Of a stretch of DNA of 64,000 nucleotides, positions 54,282 through 63,720 are shown in pieces. Within the stretch, counting starts at the first letter, position 1; each line of letters begins with the position of its first letter. The position numbers were made by a program, and so were the translations under genes. Source of the DNA: Methylacidiphilum sp. Yel (GTDB taxonomy: Bacteria; Verrucomicrobiota; Verrucomicrobiia; Methylacidiphilales; Methylacidiphilaceae). The notes beneath the pieces are model-generated. The model did not search any database. It was not told where the DNA came from and was given only the letters and a program-made list of their open reading frames with translations. The stretch covers positions 467 through 64,466 of the forward strand of contig NZ_LXQB01000021.1 in the NCBI RefSeq assembly GCF_004421185.1, given 5' to 3'.

Positions 54282-55718
54282 TTAGGGAGAATGAGGCTGT
54301 GGTGCCGGCTCTCCCTCCTTAGGATGGAATTTTAATTCTGGAATATTTCCTTTTGATTTCCAAGGAATTTCTTGAACATCGAAAAAGGTAACATAGAGCA
54401 TATAGCCAATGAGGAGAGTTGCAAAGACGGTTTGCAAAGCTTCTAGCAACTTAAGGCTCAGAGGCCGGCCACGGATCCATTCAACCAATCCCAAAAGAAT
54501 ATGCCCTCCATCTAGCACTGGAATAGGGAATAAATTGATCAGCGCAGCATTAACATTGAAAAGGACACTGAACCAAAGAGCAAGCCTCCATCCATGCGGG
54601 CTTTCAAAGAGCATGTAATAAAATCTCATAATTCCTATTGGTCCACTCAAATGCTGAGGTTTGATGTCAGACTTGGGAGATAAAAGAGCTTGCAAAACAT
54701 TGAACATCGCAGAAACACTCGCTTTGAGCTGTTCCAAAGGAGTCGGATGCGATAGGGTCATCTGGCCATTTAAATCCCACAGGATACCGATCCTTGGAAC
54801 ATTTTCTCCCTCTGGAAGCATGGGTTTGATTCGTACTGAAAAAGTCTTCTCCCCCCGTTTAATCAACAATGTCATTTCTTTTTGAGGATGGGAACTTACA
54901 TAATCATTAAGTAGAAAGGGCGAATAGAGTTTTTGGCCATCTACTTCTAGAATCTGATCGTTTGGTTGAATAGAAGCGACATCGGCAGGACTCCCAGCAA
55001 ACACCTTAGCAACCGTTGGAGTTTGAGCCGGCATGATAAAGATTTGTCTCAAACCTTTCCTCTGGAAGGCTGATTTTTCTTCTTTGACAGGAACAACATT
55101 AAAGCGCAACTTCTTTCCGTTTCTATCAACCTCTACGGCAATCGTCGATCCTTCGCTTCGAATGATATTCCAGGTAACTGAGTCGTTATCCATACCTTGG
55201 AATCTACAAACAGGATGGCCATCGATTGATATTATTTTATCCCCTGGTCGCAATCCGGCTCGATACGCGGGAGAGTCTTTCATGACATAGCCAATAACTG
55301 TTGTCATTTCGCTTTCACTCACCGGACGACCCACAACATAGACGACCAGAGCAAAGACAATTGCCAGAAGCAAGCTAAAAAGAGGGCCCGCCAGAGCTAC
55401 GATAATTTTATCCTTTGGAGAGACCGGAGGCAGAGAGATTTTCTCTTTGCCATTGTCTTGCCCTTTATTGTCGTTAGGAATCATCTGAGGCAAGGCAACA
55501 AATCCCCCAGCAGGAATCCATCCCAAACTATAGGTTACCCCTCCAATCTCTTTTTTCCAAATGGGATGACCAAACCAAACCCCGAACCTTTCCACCACAA
55601 GCCCCCTCCATTTTGCTGCCAGAAAATGGCCAAGCTCATGGACAACAATCATAATGTTAAAAAGCAGGATTACTTCGAACAATATGACAAGAAAATGAAG
55701 GAGTGGTTTTAAGCCCAT
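54282..55718 (-). CDS. rseP: Site-2 protease RseP family
   Basis: Intramembrane zinc protease that cuts anti-sigma factors or signal remnants. The zinc site VVHELGHFLAAKWRG has His27-Glu28 and His31; the later NLFPIPVLDGGHI near 405 carries the Asp ligand. Two PDZ-type domains are between them (PAYRAGLRPGDKIISIDGHP near 155 and PADVASIQPNDQILEVDGQK near 245). 478 residues. It lies between dxr and ispG, a very common order. Confidence 0.93.
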   Translation of the reverse strand: MGLKPLLHFLVILFEVILLFNIMIVVHELGHFLAAKWRGLVVERFGVWFGHPIWKKEIGGVTYSLGWIPAGGFVALPQMIPNDNKGQDNGKEKISLPPVSPKDKIIVALAGPLFSLLLAIVFALVVYVVGRPVSESEMTTVIGYVMKDSPAYRAGLRPGDKIISIDGHPVCRFQGMDNDSVTWNIIRSEGSTIAVEVDRNGKKLRFNVVPVKEEKSAFQRKGLRQIFIMPAQTPTVAKVFAGSPADVASIQPNDQILEVDGQKLYSPFLLNDYVSSHPQKEMTLLIKRGEKTFSVRIKPMLPEGENVPRIGILWDLNGQMTLSHPTPLEQLKASVSAMFNVLQALLSPKSDIKPQHLSGPIGIMRFYYMLFESPHGWRLALWFSVLFNVNAALINLFPIPVLDGGHILLGLVEWIRGRPLSLKLLEALQTVFATLLIGYMLYVTFFDVQEIPWKSKGNIPELKFHPKEGEPAPQPHSP

Positions 55719-55753
55719 AGAAATATTTAAAAAGAAATTTATTCCACAACCGC

Positions 55754-56914
55754 TTAATGTCTAACTTCTTTTTTTATCCATTCTCTTGCAGCCATTCTTG
55801 AAAGCTCATCGGCCTGGATAATTTCTTCTAGCCCTGGATTCTGTATCTGCTGGTGGGTATCAAGAACATAGCTAACGCACTCCCATATTTGAGAGAAAGA
55901 AATTTTACCTTCCAAAAATGCTTCCACCGCCACTTCATTGGCAGCATTCAATGCACACGGATAAGTTCCGGCAGCCTCTCCAGCAAATCTTGCAAGCCTA
56001 AGAGCTGGAAAACATTTGTGATCTGGAGATTCGAATGTCAAGGTTCCGACTTCATATAAGTTTAATTGTCTTACGGGGCTAGGCAGCCTTTCTGGAAAGG
56101 TAAAAGAAAACTGGATAGGAAGGCACATATCCGAATGGCTAAGCTGTGCTATTTGAGAACCGTCACAGAACTCAACTAAAGAATGGACAATGCTTTGTGG
56201 ATGAATGACGACATCGATCTGAGAATAAGGAAGAGAGAAAAGATGATGGGCTTCGATCATCTCAAGCCCTTTATTGAAAAGTGAAGCCGAATCAATTGTG
56301 ATTTTCTTGCCCATTTTCCATGTGGGATGATTCAAGGCTTCTGCCACAGTCACTTTTTTAAGCTGTTCAAGAGTATAGCCTCGAAATGGTCCTCCAGAAG
56401 CAGTGAGAATAATCCTTTTGAGGGCCCGGCAATCTTCCCCTCGAATGCACTGGAAAATCGCACTATGCTCACTATCCACGGGAATGATCTGTACATTTTT
56501 TTCTCTTATCCTTCGCATCACGACTGCTCCAGCCATCACAAGAATTTCCTTGCTGGCAAGAGCGAGGAGAGCTTTCTTATCTATCGCCCTTAAGGTTGGT
56601 TCTAGTCCACCAGTCCCCACAATAGCAACAAGCACAATATCGGCCTCTACCTCCTCTATAAGGTCATTGAGACTGTTCGGGCCCCATAATCCCTTTGATG
56701 TGGCTAACTCATTGAACCATTCCGGCTTTGAAGAAGCTTTCCACAAAGCAAAGGCTTTGGGTTTAAACTCATGACACTGCCTTCGGAGTAATTCAGATTG
56801 GGTCCCTGCCGCAAGACCAACTATTTCAATACGTTCAGAAAGCTTTCTGGCTACTTCCAGAGCACTCCGCCCAATCGAACCAGTCGAACCTAAAATGACG
56901 ACTTTTTTCCTCAT
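55754..56914 (-). CDS. dxr: 1-deoxy-D-xylulose 5-phosphate reductoisomerase
   Basis: Second step of the MEP isoprenoid pathway. 386 residues with the NADPH motif VVILGSTGSIGRSAL, the central ALASKEILVMAG and PVDSEHSAIFQC (metal and substrate site), and the flexible loop SGGPFRGYTLEQL and NHPTWKMGKKITIDSASLFNK. All key residues are present. It supplies ispG in the same group; downstream hopanoid and menaquinone tails use the products. Confidence 0.96.
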   Translation of the reverse strand: MRKKVVILGSTGSIGRSALEVARKLSERIEIVGLAAGTQSELLRRQCHEFKPKAFALWKASSKPEWFNELATSKGLWGPNSLNDLIEEVEADIVLVAIVGTGGLEPTLRAIDKKALLALASKEILVMAGAVVMRRIREKNVQIIPVDSEHSAIFQCIRGEDCRALKRIILTASGGPFRGYTLEQLKKVTVAEALNHPTWKMGKKITIDSASLFNKGLEMIEAHHLFSLPYSQIDVVIHPQSIVHSLVEFCDGSQIAQLSHSDMCLPIQFSFTFPERLPSPVRQLNLYEVGTLTFESPDHKCFPALRLARFAGEAAGTYPCALNAANEVAVEAFLEGKISFSQIWECVSYVLDTHQQIQNPGLEEIIQADELSRMAAREWIKKEVRH

Positions 56915-56946
56915 GAAAGGAAGGAAAGAGCAATTCCTTAATATTT

Positions 56947-57309
56947 TTAACTAGCAGATTTCCCTTCCTTAGCCACCTCTAGAAACCTGTTGAAATCCTC
57001 ACTAGATCGAACTGCCAGTTCTGCCAGCATTTTTCTATTCATTATAATTCCAACCTTCTTTAAAGCCTCCATAAACCGACTATAAGTTAATCCATTGTTT
57101 CTACAGGCAGCATTAATGCGTTGAATCCACAGAGAACGAAACTCCCTTTTTCTGGTTTTCCTATCCCTATAAGCCCAATACCTAGCTTTATAGAGGGCAT
57201 CCTTGGCATATCTAAAAAGTTTACTCCTTCTCCCACGAAACCCGCGCGCACTCCGTAACAGCCTTTTACGCCGTTTGCGGGATACTACTGAATTTGTTGC
57301 TCTTGCCAT
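56947..57309 (-). CDS. rplT: 50S ribosomal protein L20
   Basis: 120 residues, very basic, with the L20 pattern VSRKRRKRLLRSARGFRGRR, YAKDALYKARYWAYRDRKT and RINAACRNNGLTYSRFM. Early 23S rRNA binder needed for 50S assembly. It follows rpmI by about 36 bases in the classical infC-rpmI-rplT order; L20 represses this operon in E. coli and B. subtilis, but I see no clear leader pseudoknot here. Confidence 0.97.
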   Translation of the reverse strand: MARATNSVVSRKRRKRLLRSARGFRGRRSKLFRYAKDALYKARYWAYRDRKTRKREFRSLWIQRINAACRNNGLTYSRFMEALKKVGIIMNRKMLAELAVRSSEDFNRFLEVAKEGKSAS

Positions 57310-57345
57310 ATGCTTTTCCTCCCTTAGTCTCCTTGTACGATCCTT

Positions 57346-57561
57346 TTAGCGATTAGAAAAGGGGAGGCTTTCCTCAATTTTTTTTCGATCCGAACTATCT
57401 ACTAGTCTCACTGAACCAATTCTTCTCATTCTTTTCCTATTTTTCGAGGATGCGAGATGTCGCCTCCCTGCACCATAATAAAGAATTTTACCGTTTGCCG
57501 ATACCTTAAATCTTTTTGCGACTGATTTTTTTGTTTTTCTTCGAGCTATAGGTTTGGGCAT
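57346..57561 (-). CDS. rpmI: 50S ribosomal protein L35
   Basis: From ATG 57561 it is 71 residues: MPKPIARRKTKKSVAKRFKV, then HLASSKNRKRMRRIG. A GGAGGGA ribosome site lies six bases before this ATG, which decides the start against a codon six residues further up. Basic, normal length. Confidence 0.94.
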   Translation of the reverse strand: MPKPIARRKTKKSVAKRFKVSANGKILYYGAGRRHLASSKNRKRMRRIGSVRLVDSSDRKKIEESLPFSNR

Positions 57562-57590
57562 TTCGATTTCCCTCCACACTTTAAACCTTT

Positions 57591-58217
57591 TTAGGATTTT
57601 TCGGTTTTATCCTTTTCTTCTTTCGGTTTTTGCTTATTCGTTTCAACCTCAGAGAGGTTATACTTTAGCAGTCTTTTGTTCGCTGGTAAAGGAATAAAAG
57701 TAAGGGAAATATTTCTTCCCGCCAGTTTCGGCTCCTGATCCGTTTGTCCGATGTGTGCTAAGTCTTGAATCAATCTTTTCATCAAATTCAATGCTAGATC
57801 CTGATGGGTAATTTCTCTGCCTCTTAAAAAAAGATTGAACTTTACTTTCATTCCCTTCGCCATGAACGCTTCAGCCTGTTTTAATTTTATGAGAAAATCA
57901 TGCTCATTGATATTCACATGGAGCTGAATTTCTTTGAGCTTTGTTGCCCCTTTTTTTGAATCTTTCTCTTTTTTGGAAAGCGAATATTTATATTTCCCAT
58001 AATCCAAGATCTTACAGACAGGAGGATTGGCTTGTGGGGAAACCTCGACGAGGTCCAACCCTTGCTGTTGAGCCCTTAGCTGGGCTTCATGAATGGGAAG
58101 AACACCTAAAGATTTCCCCGTCGAATCGATCACAAGCACTTCCTTTGCCCGAATAGCATTGTTTATCCTAACGAATGGTTTTTTGTTGTTATGTTGAAAA
58201 CGAGATGAAGGATGCAC
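57591..58217 (-). CDS. infC: Translation initiation factor IF-3
   Basis: Keeps 30S subunits free and checks the start codon. The N-terminal domain begins with VRINNAIRAKEVLVID and the C-terminal domain has KEIQLHVNINEHDFLIKLKQAEAF (with KVKFNLFLRGREITH). 208 residues, somewhat longer than E. coli because of a Lys/Glu-rich tail. The start is a GTG at 58217, with no ATG in a sensible place; IF-3 genes often use rare starts for self-control. It lies 14 bases after thrS. Confidence 0.95.
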   Translation of the reverse strand: MHPSSRFQHNNKKPFVRINNAIRAKEVLVIDSTGKSLGVLPIHEAQLRAQQQGLDLVEVSPQANPPVCKILDYGKYKYSLSKKEKDSKKGATKLKEIQLHVNINEHDFLIKLKQAEAFMAKGMKVKFNLFLRGREITHQDLALNLMKRLIQDLAHIGQTDQEPKLAGRNISLTFIPLPANKRLLKYNLSEVETNKQKPKEEKDKTEKS

Positions 58218-58231
58218 AGTATATAGTCTTC

Positions 58232-60067
58232 TTAGATTCTTCGCTCTTTACACTCAGTTAAGAGGAGAGAAAGAAAAGCCTCTAGTTCCATCTCTCCAAG
58301 ATTTCCTTTCCTTGCCGTTCTTACAGAAACTCTAGACATTTGTTCTTCTTTTTTCCCAACGATTAGCATATAAGGCACTTTTTCAAGTTGTGCAATACGA
58401 ATTTTTGCCCCAAGTGTTTCATTTTTTCTATCTAAAGTAACCCGAAATTTATGCTGCTGCAAAAGCGCAGTCACCTTTTGGCCATAGGGGACAAAAGCAT
58501 CGGAAAGTGGAATGACCCGCACCTGTTCGGGAGCCAACCAAAGGGGAAAATGCCCTTCGAAATGTTCGATCAAAATGGCAAGAAATCTTTCCATCGATCC
58601 AAATGGAGCCCTGTGAATAATTACAGGACGCTCTTTATTGCCATCTTCTCCAACATAGGTAAGAGAAAAGCGCAAAGGCAAGTTGTAATCCAATTGCACA
58701 GTTCCCAGTTGCCATAATCTTCCAATTGCATCTTTGACAAGAAAATCGACTTTCGGCCCATAGAAAGCGGCTTCTCCTGGTTCCTCCACAAAGTTAATAC
58801 CCGACTCTTGGGCAGCTTTCCGTAGATCCCTTTCAGCTTTTTGCCAACTTTCCGCACCTCCCACATACTTTTCTTTATCTTCCCCTCTTAATCCTAATCT
58901 GGCCTTGGCATCAGTCAGCCCCAGTTTTTCCACTACGACTTTTACAAGCTCCAAACAGCTTAAAAGTTCTGCTTCCACCTGACTTTCCATACAAAAAATA
59001 TGCGCATCATCCTGAGTAAACCCCCTAACCCGAGTCAGTCCTGAGAGCTCTCCAGACTTTTCAAATCTATAGACAGTGCCAAATTCAGCAAGACGTATGG
59101 GCAACTCCCTATAGGATCGGGGCTTAGCAGCAAAAATCCGGATATGCATGGGACAATTCATTGGTTTTAAAAGATAGCCAGAGACCTCCCCTTTTTCTAG
59201 CCGATTTGCCAATTCTGCACAACTCATCTGTTTTTGTTCAAATTCCTTAAGTTCAGCAGGCTCTAGGATCGGAGGAAATTGAGAGTCACGGTAATAAGGA
59301 TAGTGGCCAGAAATCCTAAAGAGATCTAACGAACCAATGTGTGGGGTATGAACCAGCAGATAGCCTCGCCTTTGCAACTCCTCGGTAAGAAAGGCTTGCA
59401 GTTCAGCCCTTATGATTGCGCCTTTAGGAAGCCATAGGGGAAGACCTGGTCCCACCTCCTCATCTATCAGGAAAAGTTCCAGTTCTTTGCCAAGTTTACG
59501 ATGATCCCTTTGTTTAGCTGCTTCAAGTTGCTTAAGATAAGCTTCTAGTTCTTTTTCTGAATAAAAGGCCGTTCCATAGATACGTTGGAGTTGTGGGTTT
59601 TTTTCGTCCCCTTTGTAATATGCACTAGAAACATGGGTTAGTTTAAATCCCTTTATCCACCCCGTATCTTCCACATGTGGACCGGCACATAGATCGATAA
59701 AATGATCATTTTGATAGAGTGTAATTGGCTCATTTTCCGGAATCGATTCAAGGATATCCAGTTTATAACGGCTTGGAGTTGCTCTTTCAGATAAGGCTCC
59801 CAACCTGCCTTTTAAAGCTAACTCTCTAGCCTCTTCTCTTGAGACTTCAATTCTTTTGAAGGGCTGTCTTTCTGCAATAATGCGACGCATCTTTTCTTCT
59901 ATAAGTGGAAAATCCTCTGGGCTAATCCGGTGGTCTAATTCCACATCATAATAGAATCCTCCTTCCACAGGAGGACCCGCTGCCAATTGTGCCTCTGGCC
60001 ATATTTCTAAGATGGCCGTCGCTAATACATGGGCAGCAGAATGACGCAACTTTTCCAATGGATTCAT
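58232..60067 (-). CDS. thrS: Threonyl-tRNA synthetase lacking the N-terminal TGS domain
   Basis: Charges tRNA-Thr. From ATG 60067 (611 residues) the chain starts directly with the second, editing domain (LRHSAAHVLATAILEIWPEA), so the usual 60-residue TGS domain is absent. The editing site HSSAH-like HSAAH is present. The catalytic core has LKPMNCPMHIRIF with the zinc Cys, RVRGFTQDDAHIFC and, near the end, the anticodon-binding domain. Between motif 2 elements there is an insert of about 30 residues (LEPAELKEFEQKQMSC). The frame is open 22 codons above the chosen ATG, but those do not encode a TGS. Confidence 0.92.
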   Translation of the reverse strand: MNPLEKLRHSAAHVLATAILEIWPEAQLAAGPPVEGGFYYDVELDHRISPEDFPLIEEKMRRIIAERQPFKRIEVSREEARELALKGRLGALSERATPSRYKLDILESIPENEPITLYQNDHFIDLCAGPHVEDTGWIKGFKLTHVSSAYYKGDEKNPQLQRIYGTAFYSEKELEAYLKQLEAAKQRDHRKLGKELELFLIDEEVGPGLPLWLPKGAIIRAELQAFLTEELQRRGYLLVHTPHIGSLDLFRISGHYPYYRDSQFPPILEPAELKEFEQKQMSCAELANRLEKGEVSGYLLKPMNCPMHIRIFAAKPRSYRELPIRLAEFGTVYRFEKSGELSGLTRVRGFTQDDAHIFCMESQVEAELLSCLELVKVVVEKLGLTDAKARLGLRGEDKEKYVGGAESWQKAERDLRKAAQESGINFVEEPGEAAFYGPKVDFLVKDAIGRLWQLGTVQLDYNLPLRFSLTYVGEDGNKERPVIIHRAPFGSMERFLAILIEHFEGHFPLWLAPEQVRVIPLSDAFVPYGQKVTALLQQHKFRVTLDRKNETLGAKIRIAQLEKVPYMLIVGKKEEQMSRVSVRTARKGNLGEMELEAFLSLLLTECKERRI

Positions 60068-60189
60068 CTTTTGTACTTTCTTCCTTCTTTTTTGATACAC
60101 TCCGGTACACAAACAATCCTGGCTTGAGAACAATTATTTACCAACAGCATTCACTAGCCTAATTCATTCACATCATTAATTTAACCTCA

Positions 60190-61029
60190 TTAATGTTTGC
60201 TTACGATCGATTCTTTCTGTGTCTCCACTAACCACTTTTTTCTCATATAGAAAAGAATAAAAGAAAGCAACAGAGTCAGCAAAGAGAGAAGTTGGCCCTG
60301 AGTGAGAAAACCAAAATAATAGCCAATGTGCGCATCGGGTTCTCTGAAACATTCGCCAATGATTCGTAGCAAACTATAAAAGAAAAGAAAACCGATCGAA
60401 ACCGAGCCCGTTGTTTTTATTTGAAAGCGGATATAAATTAACACTCCAAAGAGCACAACCCCTTCCAGGAAGGCTTCATAGAGCTGGGAAGGATGCCGAG
60501 GAACAGCCTGTCCATCGACCAAAGGTGCCTGGGGAAATATCACTGCCCATGGTAGGGCAGCCGGCCTTCCCCACAGTTCTCCATTTATAAAATTAGCCAG
60601 TCTTCCAAAAAAGATACCTATAGGCGCACACAATGTGGCGGCATCGGCGATTTGAAAAAAAGGAATGTTCCATTTGTAGGAAGCTATGCTAAGGACGATC
60701 AGCACCCCTATGATGCCACCATGACTTGACATCCCCCCTTTCCATATTTCAAAAATCGACCAGGGCTCTTGGATGGTGTGAGCAAAATCATACAGCAGGC
60801 AGTACCCAAGCCGACCACCGATTAATACGCCTCCAAGGGCAATCCAAAACACCAAATCATCCACTTGACGAATAGAAAGCGGAAGCCAACCCCTTTTTCT
60901 CTGCCATCTTAATCCTATCCATAGAAATAAAAACCCAAGGGCATAAGCTAGTCCATAATAGCGGATGCCGATCCCCTCAGAGAATTGAACAAGAAAAGGG
61001 CTTAAATGATGAATGTAATAAGCAATCAT
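60190..61029 (-). CDS. lgt: Prolipoprotein diacylglyceryl transferase
   Basis: Adds diacylglycerol to the lipobox Cys of lipoproteins. Seven membrane segments over 279 residues, with the family signatures GIRYYGLAYALGFL, GGRLGYCLLYD, MSSHGGIIGVLI and FGRLANFINGELWGRP (catalytic Arg/Asn region), and RHPSQLYEAFLEG. Complete. Stands as the last minus-strand gene before a separate promoter region; candidate substrates in this window include the lipoprotein at 30188. Confidence 0.96.
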   Translation of the reverse strand: MIAYYIHHLSPFLVQFSEGIGIRYYGLAYALGFLFLWIGLRWQRKRGWLPLSIRQVDDLVFWIALGGVLIGGRLGYCLLYDFAHTIQEPWSIFEIWKGGMSSHGGIIGVLIVLSIASYKWNIPFFQIADAATLCAPIGIFFGRLANFINGELWGRPAALPWAVIFPQAPLVDGQAVPRHPSQLYEAFLEGVVLFGVLIYIRFQIKTTGSVSIGFLFFYSLLRIIGECFREPDAHIGYYFGFLTQGQLLSLLTLLLSFILFYMRKKWLVETQKESIVSKH

Positions 61030-61084
61030 TGGTTTTTATATAGAGAGCCAACTAAAACATGAATAACATTTTATAGAAAAGACT

Positions 61085-61113
61085 TTGACTTCCATTCTAT
61101 TTATTACTAAGAT
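61085..61113 (+). promoter_or_regulatory. Sigma70-type promoter for the small secreted protein gene
   Basis: TTGACT at 61085-61090 and TAAGAT at 61108-61113 are separated by exactly 17 bases, 115 bases before the start of the small gene. The untranslated leader would be about 110 bases. Confidence 0.5.
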
Positions 61114-61228
61114 CACTGCAAATTAGCAATCTATAAAGTGTTTGCAAATGTATGTGCTTAAATTTAGCGAAGGGTAGGGAATCTAAACGGTGGAAAATGA
61201 TTGAAATGTCAACAAGGAGGTTATTGAA

Positions 61229-61405
61229 ATGAAAAATATCACTAAAATACTGTTTATTGTCCTGTCTTTGAGTCTTGCCTTTGGTCCTATTTGCGGAATT
61301 GCAAAGCCCAAAGCCGAACAAGTTCAGGACGAATCGAAACCTGAGAAGAAAACAAAGAAACATAAAAAAGAAAAGAAAGAAGAGAAAAAAGAAGAGAAAA
61401 AGTGA
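61229..61405 (+). CDS. Small secreted Lys/Glu-rich protein (58 residues)
   Basis: ATG 61229 to TGA 61405 encodes 58 residues. A perfect AAGGAGG ribosome site lies eight bases upstream at 61214-61220, and a promoter-like pair lies further up. The N-terminus is a clear signal peptide (ITKILFIVLSLSLAFGPICG, cut likely after an Ala near 25), and the last 25 residues are a run of Lys, Glu and a His (EKKTKKHKKEKKEEKK). No family is recognised. A charged, unstructured secreted tail could bind metal or polyanions or serve as an envelope protectant; that is a guess. Confidence 0.7.
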   Translation: MKNITKILFIVLSLSLAFGPICGIAKPKAEQVQDESKPEKKTKKHKKEKKEEKKEEKK

Positions 61406-61565
61406 TAGAACTCTTTTTAAACCCACCCCGTTGTGGAATTGCAGCTTAGCTCATCGCCCACTGTATAGATTTTACCCTTCGCCATTTAAGCATCAGGTCC
61501 CATAGGCTCTATCACAGCTTACAACCGTCCCTTACCTCTATGATTTAAGCGAAAGAAAATGGCTA

Positions 61566-63155
61566 TTATCCATTTTCAGTTTTTTTCAATAACCAGTATT
61601 CTATACTATCGAAGAGAGCCAGCCAGGAAGCCTCAACAATATCATGAGAAACGCCTACGGTTGACCAAATCTCTTTGCCATCAGTTGATTCAACCCATAC
61701 GCGAATCGAAGAAGCCGTTCCTTCTGTTGAATCAATAATCCGTACTTTATAGTCTTCCAGACGCAGCTGACCGATTGCAGGATAAAATTTTACCAATGCC
61801 TCACGCAAGGCTCTATCAAGGGCATGCACAGGCCCATCTCCTTCAGCAACTGTGTAGATCCTTTCTCCATGGATTGATATTTTTATGGTCGCCTCGCAGA
61901 CTTTGTAATTCTTTGAAGGCAGTTGACGGATCGACACATGATATTCTAATAAATGGAAAAAGGATGGATAAGGAGAAAGGAGTTTCCGCAGGAGCAAGGC
62001 AAAAGAGGCTTCAGCTGATTCAAATTCATAACCTTTGGCTTCCAACTCCTTAATTTTATTAAGCACCCGTTGGATATTAGGATTATTCTCTTCTAAAGCA
62101 ATTCCAAGCTCCTTTGCCTTGAGAACAATATTGGATTTGCCAGAAAGTTCTCCAACCAGAATCCTCCGATGATTTCCCACAAGAGCCGGATCAATATGTT
62201 CATAGCTTCTTAGTAGTTTCTGCAAGGCATTGACATGAGTCCCCCCTTTATGGGCAAAAGCAGATCGACCAACAAAAGGAGCCTTTGGATTAGGTCGCAC
62301 ATTAGCAATTTCATCTACAAATAAAGACAGCTCTCTTAGTTCTTTGAGCTTTCCATCTGGAAGAACTTTTTGTCCCATTTTCAGTTCAAGATTCGCGATA
62401 ACAGATATAAGATTACAGTTACCGGTTCTTTCCCCATACCCATTGATTGTCCCTTGGACTTGACGTGCTCCAGCCTTTATTGCCCAAAGAGCGTTAGCAA
62501 CAGCCAACTCTCCGTCGTTATGCGTATGAATCCCAATAGGTACCTTACAAATCGAACAGACCTCAGAGGTAATTTGTCCAATTTCCCATGGCAAGCTCCC
62601 CCCATTGGTATCACAAAGCACAATGAAATCCGCTCCTGCTTCCTCGGCTTCTTTAATGCATTGTAGGGCATAATCCTTATTCGATTTATAACCGTCAAAA
62701 AAATGTTCGGCATCAAAGATAACCTCTCGGCCGTGGGATTTTAAAAATTGGATAGAGTCTCGGATCATAGCAAGATTTTCTTTTTCAGAAGTCCTCAAAA
62801 CTTCAAAAACATGCAAAAGCCAACTTTTCCCAACGATCGTCACCACAGGGCTTTGCGCTTCCAACAAAAGCCTTATCTGTTGGTCTTCTTCTACAGCAAG
62901 CATGGCCCTTCTGGTGCTACCAAAAGCAGCAATCTTTGCTTGTTTTAAGTTCAAACCTTTTACCTGACTAAAAAAAGAAAAATCCTTAGGATTACTGCCT
63001 GGCCATCCTCCTTCTATATAGGCTATGCCAAATTCATCCAGCCTTTTAGCAATTCGAAGCTTATCAGAAAGAGAAAAGTGAATATCTTCTCCTTGTGCTC
63101 CATCTCTTAAGGTCGTGTCATAAAGCACCAATTGATTTGTTGCAGCCGTATGCAT
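61566..63155 (-). CDS. cimA: (R)-citramalate synthase
   Basis: Condenses pyruvate and acetyl-CoA to citramalate, a threonine-free route to isoleucine. 529 residues: the DRE-TIM barrel opens with LYDTTLRDGAQGEDIHFS, followed by EGGWPGSNPKDFSFF, GIHTHNDGELAVANAL and QVQGTINGYGERTGNCNL, which fit the CimA group rather than LeuA. The C-terminal LeuA-type dimer domain (about 390-510) carries feedback control in the family. Alone in its position. Confidence 0.9.
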   Translation of the reverse strand: MHTAATNQLVLYDTTLRDGAQGEDIHFSLSDKLRIAKRLDEFGIAYIEGGWPGSNPKDFSFFSQVKGLNLKQAKIAAFGSTRRAMLAVEEDQQIRLLLEAQSPVVTIVGKSWLLHVFEVLRTSEKENLAMIRDSIQFLKSHGREVIFDAEHFFDGYKSNKDYALQCIKEAEEAGADFIVLCDTNGGSLPWEIGQITSEVCSICKVPIGIHTHNDGELAVANALWAIKAGARQVQGTINGYGERTGNCNLISVIANLELKMGQKVLPDGKLKELRELSLFVDEIANVRPNPKAPFVGRSAFAHKGGTHVNALQKLLRSYEHIDPALVGNHRRILVGELSGKSNIVLKAKELGIALEENNPNIQRVLNKIKELEAKGYEFESAEASFALLLRKLLSPYPSFFHLLEYHVSIRQLPSKNYKVCEATIKISIHGERIYTVAEGDGPVHALDRALREALVKFYPAIGQLRLEDYKVRIIDSTEGTASSIRVWVESTDGKEIWSTVGVSHDIVEASWLALFDSIEYWLLKKTENG

Positions 63156-63244
63156 AGTAGAAAAATAATCTTCTCACAAATTGGAAAGAAAGCAAATAGG
63201 TTTTGATCTGGACAATATATCTAAAAAAAAGATAAATTATCAGA

Positions 63245-63592
63245 ATGCAAATTACGATTTCATCACCAACCTTAAAGTTGACCGATGCACTCCACAATCA
63301 TATCGAATCGAAATTTGAAAAATTGACCCGAATCAACGATCGGATTCTCTCTGCCCAATTAAATATCCATCATGAACCTTCTAAGGCCGACATTAGCCAT
63401 CAAGCTTTTTGTATAAAAGCTAGATTATACATTCCGGGTAAGGATATTGTCGCAGAAGATCGGGGGCATGATCTGTATCAAGCGGTCGATCTTGTAGTCG
63501 ATAGGCTAGCTAGACAGCTTCGTAAAAGGAAAACGGATTTAACGGACAAATCCAGGAACACAACCAGAGAGTTTAAAGAAAAAGAGAAATAA
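63245..63592 (+). CDS. hpf: Ribosome hibernation factor, short HPF/YfiA type
   Basis: 115 residues of the S30AE domain: MQITISSPTLKLTDALHNHI, FEKLTRINDRILSAQLNIH and VAEDRGHDLYQAVDLVVDRL, RQLRKRKTDL. It is the short form, without the dimerisation domain of long HPF. Binds idle ribosomes under stress. Divergent from cimA, so the 90-base gap must contain both promoters. Confidence 0.93.
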   Translation: MQITISSPTLKLTDALHNHIESKFEKLTRINDRILSAQLNIHHEPSKADISHQAFCIKARLYIPGKDIVAEDRGHDLYQAVDLVVDRLARQLRKRKTDLTDKSRNTTREFKEKEK

Positions 63593-63720
63593 TCCTTTTT
63601 GAGCAAAAGAGCTAAGCCAAAAAGACATAGAAAGCAGTGAGTAGCAGGGAGCTATTCATGGCACAGAGCCAAGCCTTTAAAAACAAGCAAAGAAGGAGTT
63701 GTTCGGGAGGGATTAGCAAT

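Noticed and set aside
61097-61426. Minus-strand Phe/Leu-rich frame opposite the small secreted protein
   Set aside because: The Phe-rich stretch is simply the complement of the Lys/Glu codons; the plus-strand gene has promoter, ribosome site and signal peptide.
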